DNA of 64,000 nt from Muricea muricata (lineage: Eukaryota > Cnidaria > Anthozoa > Malacalcyonacea > Plexauridae): positions 16,037,893 to 16,101,892 of the forward strand of contig OY979721.1 of NCBI GenBank assembly GCA_963855995.1, written 5' to 3'. A program made the position numbers and the translations under genes. Shown in pieces: positions 41,268 through 53,939 of this stretch (within the stretch, counting starts at the first letter, position 1; each line of letters opens with the position of its first letter). The notes below the pieces were generated by a model that saw only the letters and a program-made list of their open reading frames with translations, made no database searches and was not told where the DNA came from.

Positions 41268-44200
41268 ATGGAGGCAGAAGATAATGTTTTTGAAATAGAA
41301 AGAATTCTCGATAGTTCTGTTGGAAAGGTTTGCAATTTTTCTTGTTTAAACTTGTACTTGATTTTTCAACATATGTCATGTGAATTTTGTGTATAATCAT
41401 AGTATAAGTGTATTTTTATCAAATACGCAAGTAGTAAATAGCACTGCTTCTGTATCGTCAATGATTGGATGTGTAATGATATCTAAATATTTTGTTGAAG
41501 AGCGGAAAGATATCACGTAAAATTGGCAGATAGTAGAAGTTGTTATAGTATTGTAAGCGTTTAGCATAGTACATTGCTGTTCGCGAGCGTCCTAGACTGT
41601 TCGAAGTGTTCATTCTGAATACGTGTCGTCCTTACGCTTGACTGTATTAATACCTTTAGCTGTAGTGATCTCTCTTGGCCCTTTTTTAGTACATTCGAAA
41701 TGTTAGTCATTTACTAATGTTTTATGTACTAAAACGTGGCTGCATAATAAAGGTCTATTAAATGATAAGGGCTAATGTTTAAATGGCTTGGTCTATTAAA
41801 TTAGTTTTGTGTATTAAAATCTCTATAGGGGCTTGATATCAGTTAACATCTACTATACAGCTTTTTAGTGTAAGGTAGAGAGAGGATACATCTGCCAAAT
41901 TTTAATTTGCTGTCAATTTTACAGTACAAAATATCAATAGTACAATATTGTTTTTCTTTGCATCTTTTCATAAGTATAAACATGAAAAAGTAGCAATTAT
42001 TACTTTTGTAACATGATTAATTTTGTAACATTTGCAACTAGTTTGCTACTTGGAAACTTGTAATGACCAGGGAATTAATTTTAAAAAAATGCATCATAGA
42101 CTGTATTTGGGGGGGATCAGTATAATAGATTATATTATACACTGTTTGGAAGTTCTTTGCCTTTCCCCCCCCCCCACCCCTTGATGAAATTAGCCAGTTT
42201 TAGTTCATACAGTAGCCATTTCCTAATTGAGACAGAGAGAGAGCACCAGTCATGAAACATCCAATGAATAGTGCAAAGGTTTTTTCTACATTTATATTTT
42301 CTTTCTCCATTTTTAAATTTTAAAGATTCCTACCTCTTTACAATGCCCTGCAAACATTCTTTGCAGTTCCCAGTTGGGAAATGGCTAATTCCCCCACTTT
42401 TGACCAACTCTTTTGATAAATTGTTTTCAAGGGCATAAGATATTATCGTGTAAGATGGAAAGGTTTTGGAACTGAAGAAGACACTTGGGAGCCTGAAGAA
42501 AATTTATTTGATTGTAAGAATGTTCTCGATCAATACTGGAAGAAAGCTGCTCAAGCGAAAAAGGCAAGGGTATGTAAAAGAGTATTTCTTTGTGCTTGAC
42601 ATGGCAGAAAACATAGTTAATCTCTTTAGTCGTAAAAGCTGCAGGAAAGCTTGCAGAGGTAAATATGTTGCCTTCAGGGTTAACAGAATAGCCTGCTATG
42701 TGTTGCAAGATTGTAATTTTTAAAAGTAACATGGCACTTAACATACAGAGTGCATAAAAAGGTAAATTGTATTTTGGAGTGCTCTAGGCCACTCAATAGT
42801 CTGCATACAGATGGGAAAGTTTTTCGTTGAAATTACACGTTTTTGTAAAATTTGAAGAAAATTGAGCTAATACAAACCAGATTAGAAATATTGGCCAAAA
42901 TTACATTTTTTCACCGTCGGGAATTTATCAAAAATCTTTTGGAATTTAATCTCATTTAGGAAATAAAATTGACAAATTTTAGTAAGCTAAATTAATACAT
43001 CTTATTAGCGATCTTAATTGTTTCTCATGAAAGATAAATGATTAATGGACTTTTCTGAGTTGAAAATATGCTATTTTAAAAATATGCTATGTTCAATTTT
43101 TATTCAAATTTCACGAAAATGGTGACAATCGAAAGCTAAAAGTCTGGTATTTTCAACTGTGAAAGAATGATTTCTATAAATTGTGTAATGAATGCGTGTA
43201 TTCCAAAGTTCAATTACCTTCTTTTTATACACCCTGTTAACTCAGTTGTACATACAACAAAGTCTTTGTGTGTTTATGCATCATTATCCAATAAACGAAG
43301 TCGTTCATGTGACAGTATGTTTTATACTAGGTACAAGATAATACATGTGGATTTTTCACAATATGTATATTTACCCGAAATGGATGAATTTAAAAGTTTG
43401 TACTGTACTTGTATCGCCTTTAACACAGCTCCGTTTTCATCATTATTCTAGGCTAAGAAGCGCAAGTCTGAATCAGCGTCTAAATTTGAAACTGCCAAAG
43501 CAAAGAAAAAAAAGAGTGGACGAACCACAAACAATAGCACAATTGCTCGTATTGACTCTAGCTCATCACAAGAGGGACAAATTATACTTCCAGGGGAAGA
43601 GAAGAAACCATCTGATGATAAGAATTCAAAAAGAAAACAAAAGCGTAGATCGGAAAAAGGAATACGAACAAAAAAGCGCTTGGATCCCAAGCAAGAAATG
43701 AAAACTTCCAGTAAAGGCAAAGAAAATACGACAAAAAGGAAAAAGGGAAAAGGCGACATTGATAAAAATTGCTCAGATGAAAACAAAGGAAAGCAGTCTG
43801 ATGATACTAAGCAAATGTTAGACGAAAATGAAAACAAAGCAGAGCAGTCTGATGGCACAAAGCGAATGTTAGACGAAAATGAGAACAAAAGGGATACTAA
43901 CTACAACATTAGCGTGGAGGATAAGCCTACAGATGAAGCAACATGTAGTAAATATGATTCAAATTTACAACATGAAAATTCTGGTGAAAGTTTTGGAGAT
44001 AAAAGTCTTGAAAGAAGAAGCTGGTCCTCTTACGAAGTTTCACCTGAATATGTTCCAGAATATTGTGATGAAACGTTAGCTTATGATATTTGTGATGAGG
44101 AGCAAGATTTTGATTGTTTTGGAGATACCGGGTACTTTATTAAGGATAGTGTTGGATATGAGCAGGATAGTTATTTCGATCGAAGAGAGAGTCTTGATGT

Positions 44201-47200
44201 GGATAATGATGAAATCAAATGTGATAAAGATGGCACAAAAGCTGAGGATGATGGGAAAGAGAATGAGGGTCACGTGGACGATGATGAGAATCACGTGAAC
44301 GATGATGAAGATCACGTGGACGATGATGAAGATCACACGGATGATGATGAAGATCACGCGGATGATGACGAAGATCACGCGGATGATGATGGCGATCACG
44401 ATCATAACGATGAAGATAACGTGGACAATATTGATAAAGGGGATCACGATGGTAATGGGGATCGCGATGATGATAAAGATTATCAGGTGAACGATTGTCA
44501 CGTAAATGACGACCAGGTGAACGACAGTAAAAATCGTATGAATGATGATGGAAGCCAACTGAAAAAACTTGATGGGCTTGTGGATGACAAGAGCAAAATT
44601 GGATCAACGTCACCTTTGAGGGAAATAGAAAGAGATACCGAGATAGAGAAGAGTGGAGGGAGAGATACTTCTGAATCTGTATCGGAAGAAAAACGTCAGA
44701 TAAGTAGTGCAACTTGCAGGGACACTGGTGTTAAAGAGAATCAGGAGCCCAATGAGGACGCTTCCTTAAAGACCAGTGATGGACAAGAGCAGGAGAAAAG
44801 TTTAGATAAACTCGTTGGCTGCAACACAGGAGCAGAGCTGATTGCAAAGAAAACCGACAATGTCTTAAAAAGTCGGCAAAATGACGATGTCAAGCATGAT
44901 CTTGGTTCGTCTGATGTTGTTGTTAACACTGTAAGTGGTGATCAAGTAAGGACAGTAGGGAACAAGCTAACACTTAAAATGAGGTCAAGTAGTTCTGGAG
45001 AGAGTGCAGGTCTTACTGATGGGGAATGTATGTCACCTGAGTTTGCTAAACTACCGGAACCAGTTAAAGGGTATTTCGACAAAGTCTTTGCTGAAAGAAT
45101 GGACGATCAAAATACAATAGAGCCATCAACACAAGAGAAGGGAGATAAAGGGAGTGAAGTTATAAAAGATGATACTGAAAGTGAACTGGAGAACAAGGCA
45201 AACGACGACTCGTGCGTTGAAGTGCACGAGGATGAGAAAAATCTTTGTGAAATTATTTCAACGAACGCAGACGTTAATCCTCCCGAGAAACCCGCGAGTG
45301 TCGATGGTATTAGACAACATGGCAGTGTAAAAGATCAACCACCCATTCAGTTGGCGAAAGAAACGAGTGCCTTCGGTATCAAAACTGTTGAAATAAATGA
45401 TAACTATAATGGAAATAATAAGTATTCTACCAAGGATATTTTGTCAGATACATCTCTGAGCAAGTCAGGGACTGTTTCAAATATTGTTGATACGAAGAAG
45501 CAGATATACTCAAAGACAGAGAATAGTTCTGTTGAGAAGGAACGAAAGTTGTCTGAGGAAGAAACGGCACATTGCCTGTTGAATTTGTCCAGTGTTAGAC
45601 TTGGTAAATCAAATAAAATGGAAACAATTGAAACAAATGTTCCTGCTCCTAAGGACAAGACAGACAACTTCGTAGAAAGTTCCATAACAGGAGACGTGGA
45701 GATAAGAACGTTTGATCAATTGGAATCCGGGAATGAACTGAGTAATATCAAACCAGAAGACGACCCTACAAAGATGGAAAATGTAAACAAGGATAAGCAA
45801 CAATTCCCTCTCAAGAGAAAACCGCATGAAAACAAGAATAGTGCGTTAAGAACTGAAAAGAAGTGTAGAGTACCTTTCAACTTGCCTTTTATTGAAGAAG
45901 ATTGTAAGGAAGTATTAGATATTTTAGATCATGGTGCGAAACCAGCTGGAAAGGGAGCAATAGAGCATTCAGTTGCTCAGTTAGGCTCGCGGAAGAAACA
46001 AATAGTGCCACATGTGCAAGCCACTTCCCAGAAATCTTCAGTCAACTTGACATCCGCGTCCAACATTACTTTAGAACAGAAGTCGACGACTACTTCAAGT
46101 CATGATCATTCAGAACTTACGTATACACGTGAAACAACTAGCGCCACAGCCAATATTAAAAAGCATGAAACACTTACGATGTCTAAGATACGCTTGCCAT
46201 CGTTGCTCATCTCTGAAAAGAAGTCGGAAAGTGTTGAAGTGGAGAAAACTAAAGATAACACGGAGAACATGTTGGCTATAGTTAGCGTTAGCAATGTGTC
46301 AAACTCTGGCTTGATTTCGTCTCAGGATAGCTTATCTTCACCAGTACTGTCATCAGTTTCTAACGAGAAGGTCTTGCAGTCCCAGTTTATCCAAACCGTT
46401 AAACAACCTTCCACTCCTATTACATTAAAACATAGTTCACCATCAAGTGGTAATGTTGAAGTTTTGAAAATCACGCAGGTTTATGGTAAAGGCAAGTATG
46501 ACGGAACCATACAAGGAGTTGATCCAGTTTCATGGAGTGGTGAAACCACAAAGACATATCCTTACTCGTCACAGTTTAGTCCCTCGGGAACTCTGCATAT
46601 TAACTCGAACCTGTACCCCAACACGCCAAGTGGGAACACCTTTATTGTTGGCCATTTACACGCCGTTTCACCGAGCTCTTGTATAAGTCAGTTTTCGCAG
46701 CAAAATTTTTCAACACAATCTAGCACTCACCCGAACCAAAAGCCATTTTCAGCTGTTGCTGGTATCAACTGGTATCCAGACAATAACCAACCTGGGCCAC
46801 GGCTTGTGCCTACCTTAAACGTTCTACCAAAGCCGATCTATTATGTCCCAGAGTTTCCTGCATCCGCGCAGCATTCGAAACAACCATTACACCATCATGT
46901 GTATGCCAGAGCCTTACAAGAAATGGCCAAGAGACGACAGATTAATAGTTCAGGCCAGTCAGTTTCATCTGAGTTTATTAACCAGGACCAATCACCACCT
47001 TTCGATGCGGATAGGACATTGTATTTGAAACATGCAGGAGGTATGAGTTCACAAGCAATCCAAGCAGAGGTGCAAGATGGAAACACTAATGTATATCCCA
47101 GTATTATTAATCAAACGGATGTAGGAGTCAGAAGATTATCAAATAATATAAAGGTTACCATTGCTGATTCTGAAAAGAAGGATGATTTATTATCAGTTAC

Positions 47201-50200
47201 TAAGCTGAAGAGTAGCGAAACCAAATTTTCATCGAAGGTTAGTGAAACGAAGGAAGTAGATGTAATTGCTTCATATCCCAGTGTGTCTTCGACAGGCAAT
47301 GAAAATTGTTCTACAAGCAAAGAAAATACACTGCAATTTATTGAGAATGAAAATTCGGATGAGAAGATTTCAGGCAAAAAAGAACTTGAATGTGATTCAG
47401 ATAAAAGTAAAGAGAGCAAAAGTGAATCAAACCTGTCGGAATCAAAGGCCCAACAACAGATTTTGGAAATAACCGATTGTAAGAGTTGCAGTGCCAAAGA
47501 CGACGCTGCAAAGGTGAAAGATAAAAATGTTAATGAAGACAAAAATAAAGGCGAAACTTCCAAGTCAAGCTCTGAATCAAATAAGTTGAAGTCGTCTGTC
47601 GTATCGGAGTCCAAACAATCCTCTTTGAATGAGAATGAACTAAAAATTGTCAGTCAAAAATCATCAAGCGGCTCTGACACGCGATCATCTGGTAACAGGT
47701 CGAGGGGAGGCTCAAAGGAGCGGGCTAGAGACTCGCCCCAAGATCATAAAGAGAAAAGAAGTGATTCTGAGAAATCGCGTGGAAAGGACAAAGAAATTTC
47801 TCGGAAAAAGGAAGATTCGTCAAAACGTTCTCGCTCGAAGGAACGTGACCGGCAAAGTAAACACGATTCGAAAGGAAAAGAACTTAAGGTTCGTATAAAA
47901 GTATTCATAAACATCTTTATTTCTGAATTTTTTATGTCTGCATTTTTTTCTACTGCGAAGCAAGGTATTTTCCGTGTTGTTTGTTTGTAGAAACAAGAAT
48001 CAAGTGATTCGGAGTTGGAATTTGATTTTGATGAGCACAGTCCTGGCGAGGTGATCAATGAAAAGGTTTGTTTTTTTTCTTATTTACTTTGTCCTCAAAA
48101 TCAACAGATGTGTTTTAACCTTGTTGGGGTATAGAGCCATATCTCGCTAAGAAATTAATTAAGTTTACCAGAGTATAAGACAGCACGAAGATATATTACA
48201 AATTGTGTTTTGAAGGAACACATTATAACGTAAACTTTTCTTACTGTTTTAAAGTCAGAGAAAATGGAAGTGTCACAATCTGGGATTCCCATGGCCACAT
48301 CATTGCGTAAGTATTCTGAACATGCAATTCAATCATATACAGTCATAGCAATTCATAGAACTCAACAAATAGATAGTCGTATCAGTAGATATCAGATAAT
48401 TTACTGTGCTTAAGAATTAAGAACTCGTGTAAGATACAGTCAGTGACATCCTGGTTCAAAGTTTTTGGTCAGGAGTATTTTCCCAAGTGTATTCTCAACA
48501 ATAATAGGTGAGGTAAAGTCTGCCATCAAGCAAGGAGACTCTGCCACAGTTCTGGCATCTTTAGCTGGGGGAATGAATATTGATTCACAAGATAGTGTCA
48601 CTGGGATGACATTATTAATGAGAGCTGTGTCCTTTGGCCAGGAGAACATCGTGAAATTATTGCTTAATCATGGCGCCAATATTAACATCAAGGATAACAC
48701 TGGCAGTACCCCTCTTATTGCAGCCTGCGAACAGGTAAAAGTTGAAAATCTACTGGTTGTACTTTATGTTATGGTCGCTTGATTTTCTTAGACTATACAA
48801 GCCAAGTATTTTTGTTGTAGGGGTTTGAAAATATTGTGTCTCTTTTACTCAATGTTGAAGTTGATATCAATGCCAAACAATCAGCTAGTGGTGAAACAGC
48901 GTTAATAAAGGTAGGTTTTTAAAAATGTCATTGACTTCAGAGGTTGGGGGAGAATTGATAATACCATGTAACCACCTTCACATTACTATCTATGTATTGT
49001 CGTATATCGTAATTCTGTGAGCTTTTGTGCGTCATATTTAATCCAATATAGAACATGTCGAGCCAGCTTTTTTGCTCATTCAGCTGTTCAACTGTGACTC
49101 GTTTGATCATTCATTTGGTCTTCTCTTTCAGGCGTGCATGAAAGGACATCACTCAGTGGTTTCCATGTTGCTAGCTCATGGTGCTGACTGTCAGATGAGA
49201 AGTGTTTCTGGCTTAACCGCTGCCCAGTTAGCTGTGCAATGTGGGCAATTCGAGATAAGAGATCTACTTGAATCCTACAGCAAAAAGTGCGTAATTTGAG
49301 TGTCAAACGAAATTAGAGAGGTTCAGATTTGACTTCCTCTGCCACTACCGCTACCTTTTCCCAGTTTTTAAACAATTTGATTGGTTAATCGGGTAGGTCT
49401 GGTGCATCTAATTGACTGAAAGATTGATTAAGGCAGCGGTAGAGGTATTGGAAGCCAAATCTAAATTTCTCTATTTATACTTGATAGCGTTACCAGTGAG
49501 AGCGACGCTGTGATTTATTAACACGGACCTGCTCTATAATTACTAGATTATACAGTATATAAATACTATATATAATAGATATAAATACTAGATTAAGTAT
49601 TTTTCTAAACAGACAAACAGATATCACTACACATCCACTTCATTACACCGAAAATATATTCCTTCAAATGATGTTTCCCCTTTCCAGACTTCAACGTTGT
49701 GTGGAGACAACGATCGCCAGTTGTTTATGTGATTCAAGCAAACTGATGTATCCTCCGTTGCTACCGTTTGTCAGTTTATATCCAGCTGAGGGCCAGGAAT
49801 TCACGTATCATTTTCATTGCAGCAACGTGCTTCTAAGTATGTTTATACAATCATAAACTCACCATATACCCAACTGATCTGACAGTGAGTAAAAGGCGTG
49901 GAACTAGCTATCGAATAAAAATCCATTTTTCTGTTTTAATCACTTATATCTTTTGTTTTCATTTATGAAACTTTGTAAAGGAAATCATGTTCAGTAAAGA
50001 AAATTATAAGTCCACCAAAAATTTGGAACCAAAGTAAATTATACTTAATAAGAAATTTGCTAGTTTGGCTCGGAAAATGGATTTCTATTTGACAACTAGT
50101 GCCAGTTCTTTTCCGTGTTTTCAGATCAACTAGACAGTGGTTGAAACAACATAACATAACATTGTATGCAATAACTACCAAATGTTTTGGTCTGATTTTG

Positions 50201-50788
50201 TTGTTAATTTCAACTGCTAGGTAAAACAATCTTACTTTTCTGCCTTCGTGCAGTATTCTCGAGAAGTGGCGAGGTTGATCTTAGTTTCTCAAAAGACAAT
50301 GGATTGCATACAGTTTTGTTAAATGGATCTTTACAGTCGCCAGTCCTCAATGTAAGTTTTCTGTTTCCACTGATAATCTGGTATTTATGCCTGCCTCTCT
50401 GCTCATACTGGCTGCAATGAAAGTAACTTTTATTTTAAGCACTATAATTTTGTAGAAACATCACGTAAATTTACCAATGATCGCAAAGCTTTTGATCCGC
50501 TAGCACCGATGAAGATCCGAGCTTACGGATCGGAAGTTTTGCGATGATAAATTTACGTGATGTTTCCACAAAATGTATACTGATTAATATATTCACCATC
50601 AAGCAAACTTACAAGGAATTTTTATTTTGTAGAATAATAAATCTGTCTTCGTACTCCAACCAAAGCTCGACACGAATCGATTAATCCTACAGACCTATCA
50701 GTCACATGTTCATTTGCTGGTTTGTATATATGCAACTGAGTTCGATGAAAACAGTGCAAATGAGGAATCCAGTCCCATGACGTCATAG
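41268..50788 (+). CDS. MPHOSPH8: M-phase phosphoprotein 8 homologue (chromodomain + ankyrin)
   Basis: Eleven exons: 41268-41327, 42432-42569, 43452-47888, 47991-48065, 48255-48306, 48508-48734, 48821-48910, 49132-49286, 49688-49836, 50254-50351, 50633-50788; 1,878 residues with phases consistent throughout. Residues 6-66 are a chromodomain ([30 protein letters not shown]), which in MPP8 reads H3K9 methylation. Residues 67-1545 are one disordered exon rich in Ser, Lys, Asp and Glu, with an Arg/Ser/Lys end. Residues about 1590-1745 are four ankyrin repeats ([40 protein letters not shown]). The last 130 resemble the MPP8 C-terminal domain. MPP8 is the reader subunit of the HUSH silencing complex. 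Human MPP8 is about 860 aa; the extra length is all in exon 3. A different chromo-ankyrin protein is less likely because of the domain order. Confidence 0.8.
41328..42431. other. Intron 1 of MPP8, nothing recognised
   Basis: This 1.1-kb intron splits the chromodomain after VGK. It has a C-rich tract near 42166-42179 and no recognised element. Confidence 0.5.
42746..43236. mobile_element. Tc1/mariner-like MITE family H, copy 1
   Basis: Left end cagagtgcataaaaaggtaa, right end ttaccttctttttatacacc..ctg; the inverted repeats extend far inward (gacaatcgaaagctaaaa on the right). It is similar over its length to 55295-55869. TA precedes it; the right flank is TT. It lies in MPP8 intron 2. Confidence 0.75.
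44269..44415 (+). repeat. 21-bp coding repeat: His-Asp heptads in MPP8
   Basis: About seven units of gatcacgtggacgatgatga encode heptads of the type HVDDDED within the long MPP8 exon, with H-x-D/N-D-D-E-D/N nearly invariant. The repeat is in frame and sits in a wider Asp/Glu-rich stretch to about 44560. Confidence 0.9.
49313..49474. mobile_element. MITE family C, copy 2
   Basis: Starts ttagagaggttcagatttga and ends ccaaatctaaatttctcta. The interior ttaaacaatttgattggtta is identical to the copy at 7275-7436. It lies in MPP8 intron 8. Confidence 0.75.
49876..50137. mobile_element. MITE family D, copy 2
   Basis: Shares gagtaaaaggcgtggaacta, atcacttatatcttttgttt and aaaatggatttctatttgac with 14120-14388 in the same order and orientation. 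It lies in MPP8 intron 9. Confidence 0.7.
50448..50572. mobile_element. Short foldback element
   Basis: The left half (attttgtagaaacatcacgt, then aaatttacc) and right half (aaatttacgtgatgtttcca, then caaaat) are inverted repeats of about 55 bp. It lies in the last MPP8 intron. Confidence 0.75.
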
Positions 50789-51597
50789 TAGTTTTTAAAA
50801 AAATGTTGATATTAGATTATTTATGAAATACTGTTTTATACAGGCTAAATGTATCGGGTACAAAGTTCGGGTAGCTTAACTCCACAGACTCACTTAAATC
50901 AAAACCAGTCGTTAAGCAGTTTACTTACAAATTTGAATGTCGCAATCGATATTTTCTTTTTCTGGTAGTCCAGAAAAAACAATCTGGTTGGTATTTTTGT
51001 CATCTGTAGAGTTGGTGCAAAACATATATTCACATTCATTTGCGGAGCTTTTAAATTGCTATTTTGTAAAGGTATTTTAGTATTACTATTATTTATAAGG
51101 AATCAGATATATGTGTAATTTTAACTGTAAAACACCGCTTTTTAAGAGCTCTTTATTTTTGATGGGGGTGAATTGTTCACATTTTTAGCGTATTAAATAA
51201 ACGCTGATATAAATAGTATATGCAAGTATTAGAATTCATGTAACAGTACATTATGTACAAATAATACATGTCTATACATTATTTTTATTTGGATATTATT
51301 TATTTTCTTGTTGATAGTTAAGTAGATCAACTAGGGTCTAATTGTTTCCTTGAAATGCTTTCCGCTACTCCGCTTTGTCAATTGTCTTGAAAGATCTTAT
51401 CATGAGCAAGATTGGTACTAGGTTGATATCGGACGTTTCGTTATTAGGGTCTACACGCAATATCGTTCATACATGACATTGAAATGTAAAGAGATCGCCC
51501 CCATTCAGAAAAAGAAGGAATCTCTACGATTCTTGATAAATGTAATAGAAATAGAAAAAACGCTGTGATGAGTTAAGGTCGGTAATATTTTTAACGT
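50789..51597. other. Convergent 3' region of MPP8 and RPUSD1-like gene
   Basis: An AATAAA on the plus strand at 51196 could end MPP8, and tttatt (AATAAA on minus) near 51298 could end the RPUSD1-like transcript, so the two 3' ends would lie about 100 bp apart. No other gene is seen. Confidence 0.4.
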
Positions 51598-52942
51598 CTA
51601 CAAAATAGAACAAAATGGATTTACAGTTGTGATATGAACTGGAGAATGTTTTAATGGTATAGTTAGTTTCCAGGCATGTAACATCATACGATAAGGTTTA
51701 GCGTCAGTCTTTCCAGAGTACGTATAATCCCCAAGAATAGGATGACCAATGTCCAAACAGTGTACTCGGATCTGATGTCGGCGGCCAGTAACTGGATGAA
51801 TGGTAAGCTTTGAGATGGGTTCACCCTTGTAGGAACCTCGCGCCAGAACTTCTATTCGTGTTTCTGCAGGCTACAAGGAAAAAAAGAATTTTTTTAGATT
51901 TTGCAGTCTGAATTGCAAAAGTCACAACTTTTAACATGACTGAGTTGAAGGCTTTTCAACGGCGTTTGTGGCCGGTACTTTTAGCGTTGTATGATATACT
52001 ACCTAAATATAAATATTCTTTTTGAAGGAGAGTTAGGTAGTTGGACCTTGGTGAGATTAAACTTAGTAGTGTGCATATCATAATCCGTTGTCCTTAGAAG
52101 CCAGCGAAAAGGTGATACCTTTGGATTTAAACATTTGGTCTTGTCTGACGTCATAGAAAATCCAGTGACGTCACTAGAATCTTCTCCAATCACAGATTTG
52201 ACAACATGGATATCTTGTGTGACATGACCACGCACCTTGAAAGCAATCAAATAAATTTTTGCAATTCATTTTGTTAGGCATGGGATTTGGGGCACAAGGG
52301 CAATGAGTATTTTCTCTATAATTCAAGGCTTAATATACTGCAGTTTTGTTCGCATGCAATATTTCTTGCTGGATACAAACACCAAAGTATCTTGGTACAG
52401 TTGGGAGGGGGGGGGGGTAACAACATTGTCAACATTCCACATCATCCTTACCAAAGCAAGGTATTCCTTTTCCACTTGTCTATTTTTAAACAGTTTCACA
52501 ACATCACTTGTTGTCTTTTTATTCAGTGTTATGCACAATGCCCCACTTGTGGCATAGTCTAACTGGTGTGGAAAGCGAAAACCTGAGCAAACATTGTGGT
52601 CGACGAGTTCTGGTCTTTGGTGGCTCAATAAACTGGCGACAGTTCTACCATGTGCTAGTAATTCCTTTTCACCATTAATACACAAGTCATAAGGTTTATC
52701 AACAACGATGTAGTCTAGTGTTTCGGCAAGAATGGATAATATTGGTACTGCCAGTTTGTTGATAAATCTATCTACTTTTGTTACCTATAGCTGATGACTT
52801 CATTTGTATTTGCATTGGGGGGGGGGGGGGGGGGCTCATGTACACGGCTTAAAATACAGTTTCAAAGGGGGACAAAATTCCTCCCCCCCCTGAATTTATA
52901 ACCGCTGCTCACTAAAACAGTATGTACCACAGGCTCATCCAT
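51598..52942 (-). CDS. RPUSD1: RPUSD1-like RNA pseudouridine synthase
   Basis: Exons on the minus strand: 52942-52928 (start ATG, MDEPV), 52784-52452, 52235-52119, 51870-51598 (stop TAG); all phase 0, 245 residues. Catalytic motif HQLDYATSGALC (with the nucleophilic Asp of the RluA family, residues about 74-85), then EYLALVRGHVTQDI and GRRHQIRVHC, followed by GHPILGDYTYSG and PYRMMLHAWKL. The order and wording match vertebrate RPUSD1 (FCHQLDFSTSGALC, GRTHQLRVHC), which is somewhat longer at its C-terminus. It isomerises uridine in RNA; the substrate cannot be told from sequence. The five-residue first exon is inferred from a good donor and phase and is the least certain part. Confidence 0.85.
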
Positions 52943-52964
52943 TCTTTAAAAGTCCTGCAAAAAG
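52943..52964. promoter_or_regulatory. Gap between head-to-head genes; likely shared promoter region
   Basis: Only 22 bp separate the inferred RPUSD1-like ATG (minus) from the MRPL19 ATG (plus). Transcription must start inside or beyond the neighbour's first exon, so a bidirectional promoter is expected here. No core element is recognisable. Confidence 0.4.
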
Positions 52965-53939
52965 ATGTCTTTTACAACTTTTCGTAAAATAAGTAGAATT
53001 TTCCACTATTTTGGATCACGAACACCCAAAAATTCTTCGCTATCAAGATTTTACACTCATTCACCTGTTCTATTTCATTCAGGTAAGTAATTTGGCTTGT
53101 TCTCAAAATAATATTAATATTATAATAAATATATCGAAATCTGTTTAATTTTTAGAACAACAAAATCCTGTAGCGAAACTCAATAATACAGCAAATAATA
53201 ACAAGAAAAAATATGCAATTGCTGTCAAAGCTTTTAAGAAAAAGATTGAAAAGACTAAAACGGCTCTGGTTAAAGTTGAATCAGTGTATAAGGTGATGCC
53301 AAAGGCAGAGAAGTATATCCCCAAGTCAGAAATACCAGTTCCAAGGTTTATATGGAAAGAACAAGATTGGTGTGAAGGATTTCCAGCTTCACCAGAGGAG
53401 GCAAATGTGGATGTGTTTACATATTTAGAGCAGAGAGATTGTTATCGAAGGTTGAAAAAGATGCAATTCAAGGAGTTCTGTGTTGGTAGTTTCTTGGAAG
53501 TGACGTATGCTGATCAGTATGCAACTGATGGTTTTAACAGGTAATTTTCATAGCGTACAAATTAGATAAGGAAAAGGGATTTAATGTAAAACATACACAT
53601 TCTGTCTTTAGGTTCCGTGGAATTTGCATTTACAAAGGACATTGGCAAAACACTCTTGGTGCCTCATTCACATTAAGAAATGTCATTGACAGTGAAGCCT
53701 TAGAGATCAATTTTCAGCTCTATTCTCCACTCATCCAAGAACTAAAAGTTCTGAAACATCAGAGATTCAAAGAACACCAGTTGAAATATTTACGTGATTA
53801 CCCACCGGCGTTTAGCTATGTCAGTGAGAAGATGAAAGAACAGCCATATACTGAAGAACCCATCCTGTTTGAATTTAATGAGGAACATAGAAAGAAAATA
53901 GACAGATGGTTTTCTAGATTTAATCAAAGAAAATTGTAG
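52965..53939 (+). CDS. MRPL19: Mitochondrial ribosomal protein uL19m
   Basis: Three exons, 52965-53082, 53156-53540, 53612-53939, give 276 residues (human about 292). The N-terminus is rich in Arg, Ser and Phe without acids (MSFTTFRKISRIFHYFGSR), as in a mitochondrial presequence. The L19 core follows: GSFLEVTYADQYATDGFNRF, RGICIYKG, LGASFTLRNVIDSEALEINF and QLYSPLIQELKVLKHQR, ending with the mitochondrial extension YLRDYPPAFSYVSEKMKE. It is a large-subunit protein near the subunit interface. Its 5' end abuts the RPUSD1-like gene. Confidence 0.95.

Noticed and set aside
44076-44712. Two antisense frames of about 160 codons (Ile-rich and His/Arg-rich)
   Set aside because: Shadows of the His-Asp repeat in the MPP8 exon on the other strand.
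43680-47990. Starting MPP8 at the long open frame itself
   Set aside because: That frame has no ATG at its listed start (TTG) and runs past a good donor at 47889; upstream exons 41268 and 42432 supply a chromodomain in phase.
52287-52562. Overlapping plus-strand frames of 84-91 codons
   Set aside because: Antisense to the catalytic exon of the RPUSD1-like gene and its intron; no protein features.
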